Below, in pieces: positions 44,787-54,959 of a DNA stretch of 64,000 nt. Made by a program: the position numbers and the translations under genes. Position 1 is the stretch's first letter. The number at the start of each line of letters is the position of its first letter. Source of the DNA: Neodiprion pinetum (taxonomy: Eukaryota; Arthropoda; Insecta; Hymenoptera; Diprionidae); assembly GCF_021155775.2 (NCBI RefSeq), contig NC_060235.2:14595193-14659192 (forward strand), given 5' to 3'. The notes beneath the pieces are model-generated. The model saw only the letters and a program-made list of their open reading frames with translations. It was not told the DNA's origin and did not search any database.

Positions 44787-45088
44787 TGATTTTACATTTT
44801 CGAGGCGTTTTCATGCGGAATGATCTACCGAAATCAGAACCAAAAATGCGAGAATCCGCAATTATTAATCTCGACAATGAATATGGTCCAGGGACACATT
44901 GGGTTGCGTACAAGAAAAATGGTGACCATGTTGTGTATTTCCATAGTTTCGGTGATTTGAAGCCGCCTAAGGACTTGATGAAGTATCTCAGTGTTGGTAG
45001 CGTTGAATACAATCATGAGAGGTATCAGGAATATGATACTGCGATTTGCGGCCACTTGTGCCTCAACTTTCTCAGTGAACAGATATAG
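44723..45088 (+). pseudogene. Second viral element: adenain-like protease
   Basis: About 121 codons, shorter than the Polinton protease. Catalytic His is present (YGPGTHWVAY) and Cys is present (ICGHLCLNF), but the acidic residue between them is replaced: the usual YFDSFG is YFHSFG. No ATG starts the frame (TTG at 44723), and it overlaps the end of the PLA2 gene. Either the nearby Asp (SFGD) substitutes or the enzyme is dead. Given the lesions around it, it is taken as decayed. Confidence 0.7.
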
Positions 45089-45096
45089 ACAGACAA

Positions 45097-45822
45097 GTGT
45101 CACATAAGCAAGCATTAGTCACATCGGAATCGTTGACGTTAACACTGTCAGGCACATCCTGCGTGCTGGAGGCTCAATATTTCCACCTAATCGAGTTATC
45201 ACCGGAGAAAAACTATGTTCTCGAACTCGTTGACATCCTGACATTCAATTCAATACTCAATATTCATGAAACGTGTAATAAATTTCACCTGAAACGGGCG
45301 GACAACACCAGAGAGAGCATCACGATACCCATGGGAAGCTATGAAATTGAAGATATTGGAAATTTTCTGTGTAAAGAGCTACCCACCGACATCACCCTCA
45401 GTCTGAGAGCTAACGACAACGAGCTGAACAGTAAAGTCACGTGCAATCATGTGGTAGACTTTAAACCCGAAGATTCCATCGGCCGATTATTGGGATTTAA
45501 ATCAGTTGAGCTAGCACGAGATGTTACTCATAAATCTGAATTGTCAGTGGTCATACTAAAGGTAATTACTATACGCGTTGAGTGCAACATAACCACAGGG
45601 GCGTACATAAACGAGCGTCAAGCTCACACGTTTCACGAATTTTTCCCAACTGTTCCATCAGGATATAAGATTGTCGAAGTGCCTGCCAACGTCATTCACC
45701 GACCAATCGCCGTACAGTTGATACATCATTTACAGCTGAGAACAGTCGATCAAGACGACGAGCTGATTAATTTTTGCGGCGAAACGATTACTGTGCTTTC
45801 ACACGTGAAAACACTCAAATAA
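45097..45822 (+). pseudogene. Second viral element: penton-like minor capsid protein
   Basis: About 240 codons. Typical blocks of an arthropod viral-element family: SLTLTLSG, IPMGSYEIEDIGNFL, SIGRLLGFKS, IRVECNITTGAYIN, HTFHEFFPTVPSGYKI and LRTVDQDDELINFCGETITV. Probably the vertex protein, by position next to the capsid gene. The frame is long and open but begins at GTG with no ATG, so it is likely decaying. Same strand as the PLA2 and protease genes. Confidence 0.65.
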
Positions 45823-45860
45823 TGGGAATCGTGTTTGAGACGAGAAAGTTGGGCAAAAGT

Positions 45861-45897
45861 TATAAAAGTCGAACGTCATGGTCGACAATCGTCAGTC
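45861..45897 (+). promoter_or_regulatory. TATA plus initiator before the second capsid gene
   Basis: TATAAAAG (45861-45868) and initiator TCAGTC (45892-45897) about 31 bases apart, directly ahead of the capsid pseudogene. Confidence 0.5.
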
Positions 45898-47295
45898 GTC
45901 CGGCACCTCTGACAACGCTAACACCCCCCACGAGGCTAACACCTCTGAACGTTCGGTTCCTCCGGAGCCTAGGTTTTCGATTACGTGGAAATTTTAGATA
46001 ATAAGAATTCGTGTTCGCTGCATCCTCTGTGTGTTACCATGGAAGAAACAATAAGAATACAGATACCTGTGGTATTCGGCGTATCGATTGTGCACTCCGC
46101 GATTCATGTTCATCAGCCGTTTGCATCATCCACCTTCCAGAACAACGATGAAATCCATATTGTTGTTCAACATCAAGACTTGTGCCTACTGCCTATCAAA
46201 AGCTTACTTCACTTTCACGGAAAAATTACAAAGGACGGTGGTGTAATTGCGGTGACGACTACGAAATTGATCAATATGGTTGTTTGCCGTTTGTTTGACA
46301 AAGTTTGCTACGAGTTGAACGGTGTGGAGATCGATCGGAATAAAAATGTTGGTATCACCAGCGTTATGAAGGGACACTTTTCCCTAAGTCTGGGTCAGCA
46401 ATATAGCCTGGAGAATACCGGTTGACAGAGTGGCCATACCGAACTAGCCGATGCTTCTGGAAATTTCGACGTTGTTCTACCGTTGAATTGTATGCTGGGC
46501 TTCGCCGAAGATTATCGTCAAGTCATTGTCAATGGAAAACACGAGTTGATTCTCACACGTTTCAACACCGATTTGAATGCGGTGATTCAGATCCCGTCCA
46601 CGGAAAACTCAAAGATTACCCTCAATAAAATCGAGTGGTTGCTACCCTATATCAAACCGGCCAATAAACTGAAAATCCAGCTACTCAACTACATTGCCAA
46701 GGATCCGGCCATATCCATGAGTTTTCGTTCTTGGGAAACGTACGTGTATCCGATGCTCCCGTCAACAACGCGGCATGTGTGGGCGGTCAAGACATCGACG
46801 CGGTTGGATAAGCCTAGATATGTTGTTCTAGGATTCCAAACCGCACGAAGAAACGATCCCCAGAAAAATGCCCGTGAATTTGATCATTGTCGAATCAGAG
46901 ATGTAAAACTCTTCCTCAACTCGCAATGTTATTCCTACGGAAATTCGAATCTCGATATATCCAATAATCAGTACGCCATTCTCTACAATATGTATGTTTA
47001 ATTTCGAACGGTCTACTACAACAAAGAGGCCAAACCTTTGTTACCCAAGCGTAAATTTATAAACCAAGCTCCCCTTATCGTTATCGACTGCTCGAAACAG
47101 AATGAATCGTTGAGAACCGGACCGATGGATATTTGATTGGAATTTGACGTGACCGTGGAATTTCTCGCAAACACCGCAACCTATTGCATGATCTTGCACG
47201 ATCGTATTGTTGATTTCAACCCGATTAGTGGCACAGTTAAGAACTTAGTAAAAGTCAATTTTGGGGTAGAATGTTTAATTATTATTACCGTGTAA
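45878..47295 (+). pseudogene. Second viral element: major capsid protein with stops
   Basis: Capsid protein family of arthropod viral elements, unlike the Polinton one in sequence. The main frame runs from about 45982 (FDYVEILDN) through IPVVFGVSIVHSAIH. TGA at 46423 interrupts it; it continues in the same frame (LGFAEDY, NKIEWLLPYI, SMSFRSWE, KTSTRLDKPRYVVLGFQT, YAILYNMY) to TAA at 46999. It resumes again (PLIVIDCSKQNES, TYCMILHDRIVDFNP) past another TGA near 47134 to TAA at 47293. The N-terminal start is uncertain (ATG 45878 in another frame, or ATG 46039). No product is expected. Confidence 0.75.
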
Positions 47296-48084
47296 ATAAT
47301 GAAAATATGTGTAAGGTTATTTGCTCAATTCAAAATACGATGATCTGTTTCCATTATTATGTATAAACTGAAAACGGAATGTAATTGTTGATAAATAAAA
47401 AACATCTATTCAAAGCATCCAAACATTATTTTTTGAAACATTCACCCAGGCACATAATAAATAAAAAAGTTACCATTTTGCGGCGAGCATTGGAAACATC
47501 ACGCAGAGTCGATCGGCGAAATATCGATTGATCAATAATGTGGTGGGGGCGCCACATGCGACAAACCTGCGGCAATACCCGGTATCAACAACTGTCGATA
47601 AGATCGGAGATTACATGTCGTCATTGAAATGTTTGCCATCTAACTATAAAAAAATTTGAGATGTCTGCTCATCCGACGGTGAAAAAATCAAAATATCTGC
47701 TTATCCGACAAAGTAATAATCAAAATTGCTGCTCATCTGACTAAGCAAAAATCAAAATGGCTGCTCATCTGACTAAGCAAATAATTCATTGTCAAACTGT
47801 TTGTTGGTAAAATCGAGCGAAAATGCTGATGGCGCCATCTATGTCAACAGCCAGTAACAATATTGTGGGTAATGCTGACCATTGCGGTGGTAACATACCG
47901 ACTGATTATAAGGTAGGAATCGAGCTACTCTGCCGGTACGCCGTCATTTTATGAGTTAGAACCGCCCTCCCTACCATACTCACCTATTTGTTTGTTAAAA
48001 CCGCCTGTTTTTGATGGGAAAATTCCGTGGGCTTAATATGAAGGACGGTTCAATACTATTGCAAAACACAATCAGTGGGACTCC
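47296..48084. other. Spacer after the second viral element
   Basis: AT-rich. AATAAA-type motifs near 47393 could have served the capsid transcript. About 47658-47787 holds four ~33-bp direct repeats (CTGCTCATCTGAC, AATCAAAAT). No gene seen; CRISPR-like spacing is absent. Confidence 0.5.
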
Positions 48085-48880
48085 ATGATGAAAGCCTACA
48101 AACTTGCCTCTGGTCTTCGAACTCCTGCTTTAAATGTATTTACAGCATTTTCAGAAGAAGAAATTCCCGATTATGATAAACTTAGCTCCGCGCTCAAATT
48201 GAGATACGGAAATGACCAACTGATGAAACTGTATGCAGCTCGATCACAGACGAGGAGACATAGACGAGACGAAGACCTCGCCTCACTAAGCCAAGACATT
48301 GAACGGCTTTCTCGTGTAACTTTACCAGATCACGAACCGCCTCGTGATTTATTAGCGACTCAGGCTTTCCTAAATGCAATTAGCAATCCGGAAATCAGAA
48401 CGGCTGTTAGAACATCAGATCTAACTTCCCTGCGAGAGGCAACGGCCAAAGCTCTAGAGGTGAAGGCCATGCAAAAACAATGTTTCGGGTCAGGCAAACT
48501 CCGTCAGATTGAGGTGACCAAAGACACCTCAGAAAGACGAGAACATGGGCGCTCGGTAAAGACTAAGCCTCAGAACTAAAAAAATAAAAATAATAATAAT
48601 AACTTTAATCGTGAAAATCGTAGTTCTCTTCATCATCAAAGTAACAAACGCGAAATCAAGAGCGCAGTTACGACAGATCAAACTCTCTTATCTTGTTTAT
48701 TTTGTAATAAAATTGGACATGATGCCTATCATTGCTTTTCCCTCAATAAGATTAGTAGAGAAACGGTGCAAAACTCGAATTCAAATTCCCAAAATTGGCG
48801 AAGAAGAGAGATAGAAATTAGGGAAGAAAATCCTCAATCTAGCTCTTCAGCCGAAACTGGTACAAAAAACTAATTTCGGA
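48085..48880 (+). pseudogene. Gypsy copy C Gag with zinc knuckle
   Basis: 48085-48579 encodes a capsid-like Gag region (LRYGNDQLMKLYAARSQ, DLLATQAFLNAI). After a stop and a frame change a CCHC knuckle (CLFCNKIGHDAYHC) is read near 48700-48745. First part of a + strand Gypsy element with no left LTR recognised. Confidence 0.65.
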
Positions 48881-48959
48881 TGATTTGCCAGGGCGAAAAT
48901 TATCGCAAATTATTAAAAGTGTAAGCCCTCTTAATGAACAGTTTTCAATTTGAAGTCTA

Positions 48960-50790
48960 AGACAGTCTGATCTTCACGCACGCGGTATCGTGAATGGTGT
49001 CGATTATCTCTGGGTAATAGACACCGGCGCGGAAATGACCGTGGTTTGATCGGATCTCTTTAAATCCGACAACCAGATTGTTCGCTCTTCATCCCTGCGA
49101 ACAGTCACTGGAGAGACGATCTCAGTTTTGAGACAGGTTACTGTCCAAATGAACCTTTTTGGATGTATCGACTCTCCACATAAGGTTTTTATAGCACATA
49201 TAGAGGATAAAGGTATTTTAGGAATAGACTTTCTTACCGCTGATAACTATGTTATCTCGACTAAGAGAAATTCACTAGCTTCAAACAATCGCGACATAGC
49301 TCTCTGTACGAATAGAAATGGAATTTATTGGACTCCTAGAATTCGAGAAATAGAACTTTCTGAAGACGAATCTCAGTATTAATTTCTTTTTCATTTACAA
49401 AACCTCGTCGAAAAATCTTCGACTTTGATAGATCTAACTCAGAAAGAATCGTTAAGATTCTTTTGCAAAAAATAGTGGCGATAAGGGTCAATGTACTTCC
49501 GTCAAGCACAAGATCGACGTTGAAATTCCCCGATAAAACAGGCTCCTCGGACGCTCGCTCTCAACGCCCAGGAAGAGGTGAAGAAGCTCGTGGAAGACAT
49601 GCTAGCGAATGACGTAATCGACCCATCGTCTAGCCCCTGGGCCTCACCAATCGTCCTTGTTAACAAGAAAGACGGATTCAAACGATTTTGTATTGATTAC
49701 ACGAAGCTGAATGATATAACGAAGAAAGATTCTCACCCTCTACCCGGAATAGACGGGACACTCGACCTGATAGCTGGAGCGACTTGGTTCAGCACCATAG
49801 ATCTATAGAGTGGGTACTGGCAGGTCGAAATGGATCCTCTAGATGAAGAAAAAACAGCTTTTGTCACGTGTTTAGGAGAATTATGGCAGTTCAAGGTTAT
49901 GCCGTTTGGTTAAGGTAATGCCCTGGCTACCTTTGAACGTATGATGGAGGCTGTTTTCCATGCGCTCACCGGCAAAATATGCCTCGCTTATTGAGACGAT
50001 AAAATAGTCTTTGGCAAGAACTTTGAGGAAGAAGTTCATAATCTTAAACAAGTTTTCACCAGGCTGAAGCAAGCAGGCCTAAAAATGAGCCCGAAAAAAT
50101 GCCATTTATTCCAAGAGAAGTAGGCTTCCTCAGACACATCGTCTCAGCTCAAGGTGTGAAGACCGACCCGTCGAGAATCAGAAAGGTTTCTTCTTGGAGA
50201 ACAGCTAAAAATAAAGAGCAAGTAGAAAGCTTTTTAGGTCTATGTACATATTACAGAAGATTTGTAAAAGGTTTCGCTAGCATCGGTAAACCTCTCCACC
50301 ACTTGACCGGTATCAAAATTTCTTTTTACTGGACCACGGAATGCGAAGAAGCTTTCAAGAAAGTAAAAGATAATCTCATTTCTTCGCTGATTTTAGCGTA
50401 TCCAGAGGTCGAACTTCCTTTTATTTTAGATACAGACGCCTCTCTTTGAGTGATAGATGGGGTTCTGTTTCAGATTCAAGGAGATCAAGAAAGAGTAATT
50501 AGTTATTTCAGTAGAGTTCTGAGTAAAACCGACGACATTTTAACTCAAATCAAGTCCTGGAAGGAAACAGAGACCTGCCCGGACTGGCAAGATATATCTT
50601 CAGCTGAGCCGGACTTGAAAATTTATTGGGCTCAATGGGACTCTATCCTTTTAATCGACGGAACTGTATACCGTAAATAGGAATCTGCAGATTTGAAGGA
50701 AATCAGATGGCAACTTTTGGTTGCTAGGACTCGTGTTCCAGAGAATCTTGCCCTTCACTTTGATTCTCCTACAGGCGGACACTTCGCCTC
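48960..50790 (+). pseudogene. Gypsy copy C Pol (protease, RT, RNase H, integrase start)
   Basis: Protease with WVIDTGAEMTVV near 49010, stop directly after. RT from about 49560 (DVIDPSSSPWASPIVLVNKKDG, FCIDYTKLND, FSTIDL then stop, VMPFG then stop, catalytic YxDD read as stop-DD near 49990). Connection and RNase H from 50100 (GFLRHIVSAQGVKTD, ILDTDAS). The integrase is cut after its first histidine motif (LALHFDSPTGGHF) by the LTR of copy B at 50791. At least five stops; dead. Confidence 0.8.
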
Positions 50791-51423
50791 TGTTACGTCC
50801 GTAAATCGAGTTTACTCCTGAGCAGTAGGAGTAAACTGGTTGGCCTCACTTCTACGTACTAAGTTGACCGGAAATCAGGATGGGGATTGAATGACGTCGG
50901 GTTTATTTGAGAAATCACTTATATATTTATTTCGAAGATGCTGAGATGACGGTAATAACGAAGTGTACTGTATAAAGATATGTAAGAAGTCTGGATGTGA
51001 CGTTGTTGAAAGTTATAATAGGAGTGTCGCTGGAGATTTAAAACATACGGGTGCAGAAAGGGCGTAAAGATGCTGAAGGAAGGGAATTAAATTCGATAAG
51101 TCAGGGCAATACTGAATAGCTTGAGACTACGTAGAGATAAGAGGACAGGACAGAGGCCACGAGATTCATGTAAGAACTGTGGGAAAGTTAGCGAGTAGGA
51201 AAAATTAGAGAGAAGTGGTATGCTGGATGTAACACCCCACCCCCCGCCGTCGGAGGGAGCATAGCGGTAGATACGGTCCCGAATATGGAAAGCAAGAAAG
51301 TGGAAATGTCATATACAGTAGTGAAACATGATTTCAAAGTATGTGCCTGAAATTAGTTTTACAATTTTACTTATTATAGGGAGTGTATGGTATTTATAAT
51401 CTGAATATAATATGTTGTGGGTA
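50791..51423 (-). mobile_element. 3' LTR of Gypsy copy B, first part
   Basis: Starts TGTTACGTCCGT and parallels copy A (11114 onward). Interrupted by the Helitron at 51424 and continued at 53212. Its outer edge abuts copy C pol, so copy B inserted into, or recombined with, copy C. Confidence 0.75.
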
Positions 51424-51679
51424 TCTCTCTATCTAATGAAAAAGTTTCAAACAAATAAACGTAGAAAAAGATTATGATAACAATAGTAAAAAAAAGATTA
51501 TAATAACAATAGTAAAAAAAGATTATAATAACAATAGTATACGCATGAAGTTGGCGGTGGGGTGAGATCCCGAAAACAAAACAAAAAGCATCTAGCAAAC
51601 CCTTTGACAGCTGTCATCGGCTGTTAATGACAGTCTTTGACAAATATCTTTATAGGTATCTGTTTCTGACGCGCAAAAA

Positions 51680-52108
51680 ATGACCATGCAAACGAAAATT
51701 ATCAAGATGATTCCCGACGGGAATTGTCTTTTTCGCGCATTGGCGTATTGTGTATACGGCACTCAAGATCGACACGCAGAGGTGAGACTGAGTATCGTTT
51801 CAAACATAGTGGATAATTGGTCTACATTTGCGGGTTTTATTACAGGTAATGAGTCAAACGGTGCTGTGATTAGGTCAACTGGTGATTACAAATCACATAT
51901 GAATGAAAATGCAATATATGCAGCTGCGGACATTTTTAAGATGTGTTTAATCGTGTATCGCGAAGAACAGATTCATCCACACCGGATCGGATCACAAAAT
52001 GAAACACAATTCTCGCCACTCTTCACCGGCGACGGAGACAGTGGACGCTTTGATGTCTTGCAGAACCAAAATAAAATTCAGATAGTGAGTAATAAGTATA
52101 AAAAGTAA
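51680..52108 (+). CDS. OTU-type cysteine protease with altered catalytic histidine
   Basis: 142 residues from ATG 51680. OTU deubiquitinase-type motif PDGNCLFRALAY with Asp13 and Cys16 of the catalytic site; the helical AEVRLSIVSNIVDNW and the GDYKSHMNENAIYAAADIF stretch follow the family. Near the C-terminus, where OTU enzymes have the catalytic histidine (SGHFDVL-like), this copy reads SGRFDVL (Arg123), so activity is probably lost or reduced. OTU domains accompany several Helitron lineages. The last ~28 residues are related to repeat units in the next gene. Confidence 0.8.
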   Translation: MTMQTKIIKMIPDGNCLFRALAYCVYGTQDRHAEVRLSIVSNIVDNWSTFAGFITGNESNGAVIRSTGDYKSHMNENAIYAAADIFKMCLIVYREEQIHPHRIGSQNETQFSPLFTGDGDSGRFDVLQNQNKIQIVSNKYKK

Positions 52109-52171
52109 AAATCAAATAATATTAAATGTAAATATATCACCAAACAGTCAAAGGGACAGCCAGGATTTACG

Positions 52172-53089
52172 ATGAAAATGGAGAAAGGAGGAGTTTCAAG
52201 CAGCAGACAAGGCGATGAAGATAGTGGATGGTCGGAAGTATCACAAAAGAAAGAGGAAAATAAAATTGTAAGTGCGAAGAACCAAATAAGCCATAGAATA
52301 ATATCCATCAAATATTCGTATAACCAGGTAAGAGGACGACCAGGATCGATGTTGACCACAAGAGAAAGAGGTGTTTTGCGGAGTGAACAGCAACACAAAT
52401 ATAGAGAAAAGAATAATATAAAGAAGGTGATTTTGGAGAATAACCGGCAGAGCGGTAGTAAAAATAATTCAACGAAGGGTGTCGAAGAATTAGAAGAATC
52501 GATTATGATTATTGATTTGGAAAATAAATCAAGAGGACGACCAACCAGTGTGATGGACATAGAAGAGCGAAAAATTAGACGACGAGAACAGCAGCGAAAA
52601 TATAGGGAAGCGAACAAAAAATATCGTACTGGCTTTTCAACCAACGAACAGAAAGGAGGAGTTTCAACCAGCAGACAAGGCGATGGAGACGGTGGATGGT
52701 CGGACGTATCACAAAAGAAAAAGGAAAATAAAATTGTAAGTGCGAATAATCAAACAAGCCAGAGAATAATAACAAACAAATATTCCTATAACCAGGCAAG
52801 AGGACGACCAGGATCTATGTTAGCCACTAGAGAAAGAAGTGTTTTGCGGAGTGAACAGCAACACAAATATGGAGAAAAAAATAATATGAAGAAGGTGATT
52901 TTGGAAAATAACGGGCAGAGCGGTAGCAAAAATAATTCAGCAAGTCAAGGAGATAGATCGATATCAATAGAGAAGAAACACCAATTTTCAACCAACGAAT
53001 GGAAGCTTAGATTGATGAAAAAAAGAAAAGTAAGCACAGAAGGAATTGAAGTGGACAGCAAGTGCAGACCTGTCATCAAATCAACATGA
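52172..53089 (+). CDS. Repetitive basic protein with AT-hook-like RGRP motifs
   Basis: 305 residues from ATG 52172; no known family. Two tandem modules (about 52172-52640 and 52645-53000). Each has an acidic glycine/serine stretch (GDEDSGW / GDGDGGW), a KENKIVS block, an RGRPGS AT-hook-like motif and a charged RSEQQHKY helix. A further SRGRPTS plus RREQQRKYREAN lies between them. The modules also resemble the end of the preceding OTU gene, so the locus seems to have grown by tandem duplication. Such basic modules resemble N-terminal parts of Helitron proteins. DNA binding is plausible but inferred. Confidence 0.6.
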   Translation: MKMEKGGVSSSRQGDEDSGWSEVSQKKEENKIVSAKNQISHRIISIKYSYNQVRGRPGSMLTTRERGVLRSEQQHKYREKNNIKKVILENNRQSGSKNNSTKGVEELEESIMIIDLENKSRGRPTSVMDIEERKIRRREQQRKYREANKKYRTGFSTNEQKGGVSTSRQGDGDGGWSDVSQKKKENKIVSANNQTSQRIITNKYSYNQARGRPGSMLATRERSVLRSEQQHKYGEKNNMKKVILENNGQSGSKNNSASQGDRSISIEKKHQFSTNEWKLRLMKKRKVSTEGIEVDSKCRPVIKST

Positions 53090-53125
53090 AGGAATTCGCC
53101 TGTCTACTAGACGATGCGTAAGGAA

Positions 53126-53211
53126 ATAGTGAGGCGCGAAGCGCCGAACAACGAGGCGCGTAGCGCCGAGATGGGGTTGGCGCGCGAAGCGCGCAGGGGC
53201 GAAGCCCCTAG
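53126..53211 (+). repeat. Helitron 3' end with a cluster of hairpins
   Basis: Four short palindromes in a row (GGCGCGAAGCGCC, GGCGCGTAGCGCC, GCGCGCGAAGCGCGC-type, GGGGCGAAGCCCC) followed at once by CTAG. The last is the normal Helitron terminator hairpin; the others are extra. Confidence 0.75.
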
Positions 53212-53970
53212 TATTTGAAAATAATAATTGGTGTGTCTTCGCAAGTATGTATTCGCAGTATAAATGTAGTTTGAATATGAATTGATGCGTTTAGCAACAT
53301 TAGTTGGATATTTGAGGATAAGTGTTTGCGATAGTAAGTTTATGTTTGAGATAGTATGGTTCAGATTCTGGATTGCGTATGAGTGTGCGGCATATAGTTA
53401 TAATAGTATGGTCACAGAATATTGTTTGAAGCGAAGCGCCTAGGGTTGATGCGCATGAAAGCGGGTCGGTATGCTTAAGATTAATCAACAATGATTTCTT
53501 TTATTCGCTGAGTTGTAAGTATTTCTATTTTTTTTTTTTTTTTTTGAGATACAGAGTTTGACCTATTCGTACAATGATATCGGTTATGAATGTAAGTATA
53601 TTTTGGGCTAATTGTAAACTGAGGGTATAAGATCGTAATTACAATCATTCTAATGCGGTAGTGTACACGAGCATATATTTTACTTATGTCTGTGTGGTAG
53701 CGCCACAGCAGATGTTGGTAGGAATATGGTAGTTGCCTATTTGTAATGAGGGTTTTGTAAGGTTTTGAGTACTGGTGGGTTTGAAGGAAGTGGAGGAATT
53801 GCAATTAAGGATAAATTTGTGGTTTCATTGTGGTAGGTTTTTTCTACACTGGCCCTGTAACGATATACATATTCTACTGAGTTTGCAAATGCTTAATTAT
53901 TGAGCAAATCGCTTCTTGTTATTATCTGTTGTACTGCGTTTGCTATTGAAGGGGTTAATGTGTGATATCA
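53212..53970 (-). mobile_element. 3' LTR of Gypsy copy B, last part
   Basis: Continues the LTR after the Helitron. It preserves uninterrupted the sites that in copy A carry the SINE (near 53486) and the Copia (53587). Inner boundary approximate, next to the pol stop at 53971. Confidence 0.65.
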
Positions 53971-54840
53971 CTATGTACGTGCCATTTTCAGTTTATTAAG
54001 ATAAACTATTTTAGTTTTGTTTAGCGTAAGGTATATTTCGGCGTTAACGACATCTATTTTGCGTTTGATTACATACGGGCCCTTATCATGATCTTGGAAT
54101 TTTGACCTTCTTTTGTTCAATGGGTCGACAGTTTGTTCTACTTCAAACCGTTGTGGGTTAATCGTTCTGTCATAGTGTTCTTTACTTTTCTGTTTAGCTT
54201 GTTTCAGGTTCAACGCGGCGCGTTTACGGATGTCCGTGAGATTCGCTATTAGATCGAGGAAAAATGTATCGTATGAATGCGTGGATGTGTTGCCAAGTAT
54301 CGCATGTGTCGGTAGTTTAGCTTTCGAGCCGAGAATTAGCTGGTGAGGTAAATGATGCGTACTCTCGTGTTGCACTGTATTATAACAGCAAATGGTGAAA
54401 CGTATGAATTCATCCCAATCTATACCTGCGTTGGTGTGATGTTTGATGTATTCGGTAATTACAAGTTGACTTCTTTCTAATGACCCGTTTGATTGTGGTC
54501 TATAGGCGGTTGTTCGTAGTTGTCAAATTTTAAAGAGCCTGCATATTTGTTTGAATGCGGTACTCATGAAGTTTCGTCCCTGGTCAGTGAGTATAGTTCG
54601 CGGAGATCCGTAGCGCGTAATGTATTCTTTGGCGATGACTGTCCCTATCGTCTTTGCGGTAGCATCGGGAATTGGAATGGCGCACAAGAACTTGGTCAGA
54701 ATGCACCGGATCGTCAAAAGGTAGCGATTATTCGATTTCGCAACAGGGAGTGGACCGACTAAATCTAGGGCTACCTTGTCAAAGGCCTCTGCGGGCGTGT
54801 CAGTGATGGCCATGGGTAATTTGGTTTTGATCCTGACTAG
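53971..54840 (-). pseudogene. Gypsy copy B integrase
   Basis: Core visible at 54523-54813 (VALDLVGPLPVAKSNNRYLL with first Asp, ILTDQGRNFMS with second), then a stop near 54522 and the third residue in GSLERSQ. The C-terminal domain at 53971-54375 (HHLPHQLILGSKAKLP, RFEVEQTVDPLNKRRSKF, GPYVIKRKI) ends just before the LTR. The HHCC domain survives only as CQRKK near 54840. Confidence 0.8.
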
Positions 54841-54959
54841 TTTTTTCCTCTGGCAACTGCCGCAAGATCTGATGATATTTTGAATTCTACAAAGTGTTAG
54901 TCGAATGTCTGAATCCGCAAATATGTGATAAATGAGTTCATTAAAGGAAGATCATAGAA

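Larger units (their letters stand above)
51424..53211 (+). mobile_element. Helitron (1,788 bp) carrying an OTU-domain gene
   Basis: Begins TCTCTCTATC and ends CTAG, preceded by a perfect hairpin (GGGGCGAAGCCCC), inserted between host A and T without duplication. These are the hallmarks of a Helitron. Gypsy copy A at 11745/11746 shows the empty site. No Rep/helicase gene is present, so it is non-autonomous. It carries two genes on the + strand. Confidence 0.85.

Noticed and set aside
47658..47787. CRISPR-like short repeats
   Set aside because: Units are directly adjacent, imperfect and without unique spacers; the genome is eukaryotic.
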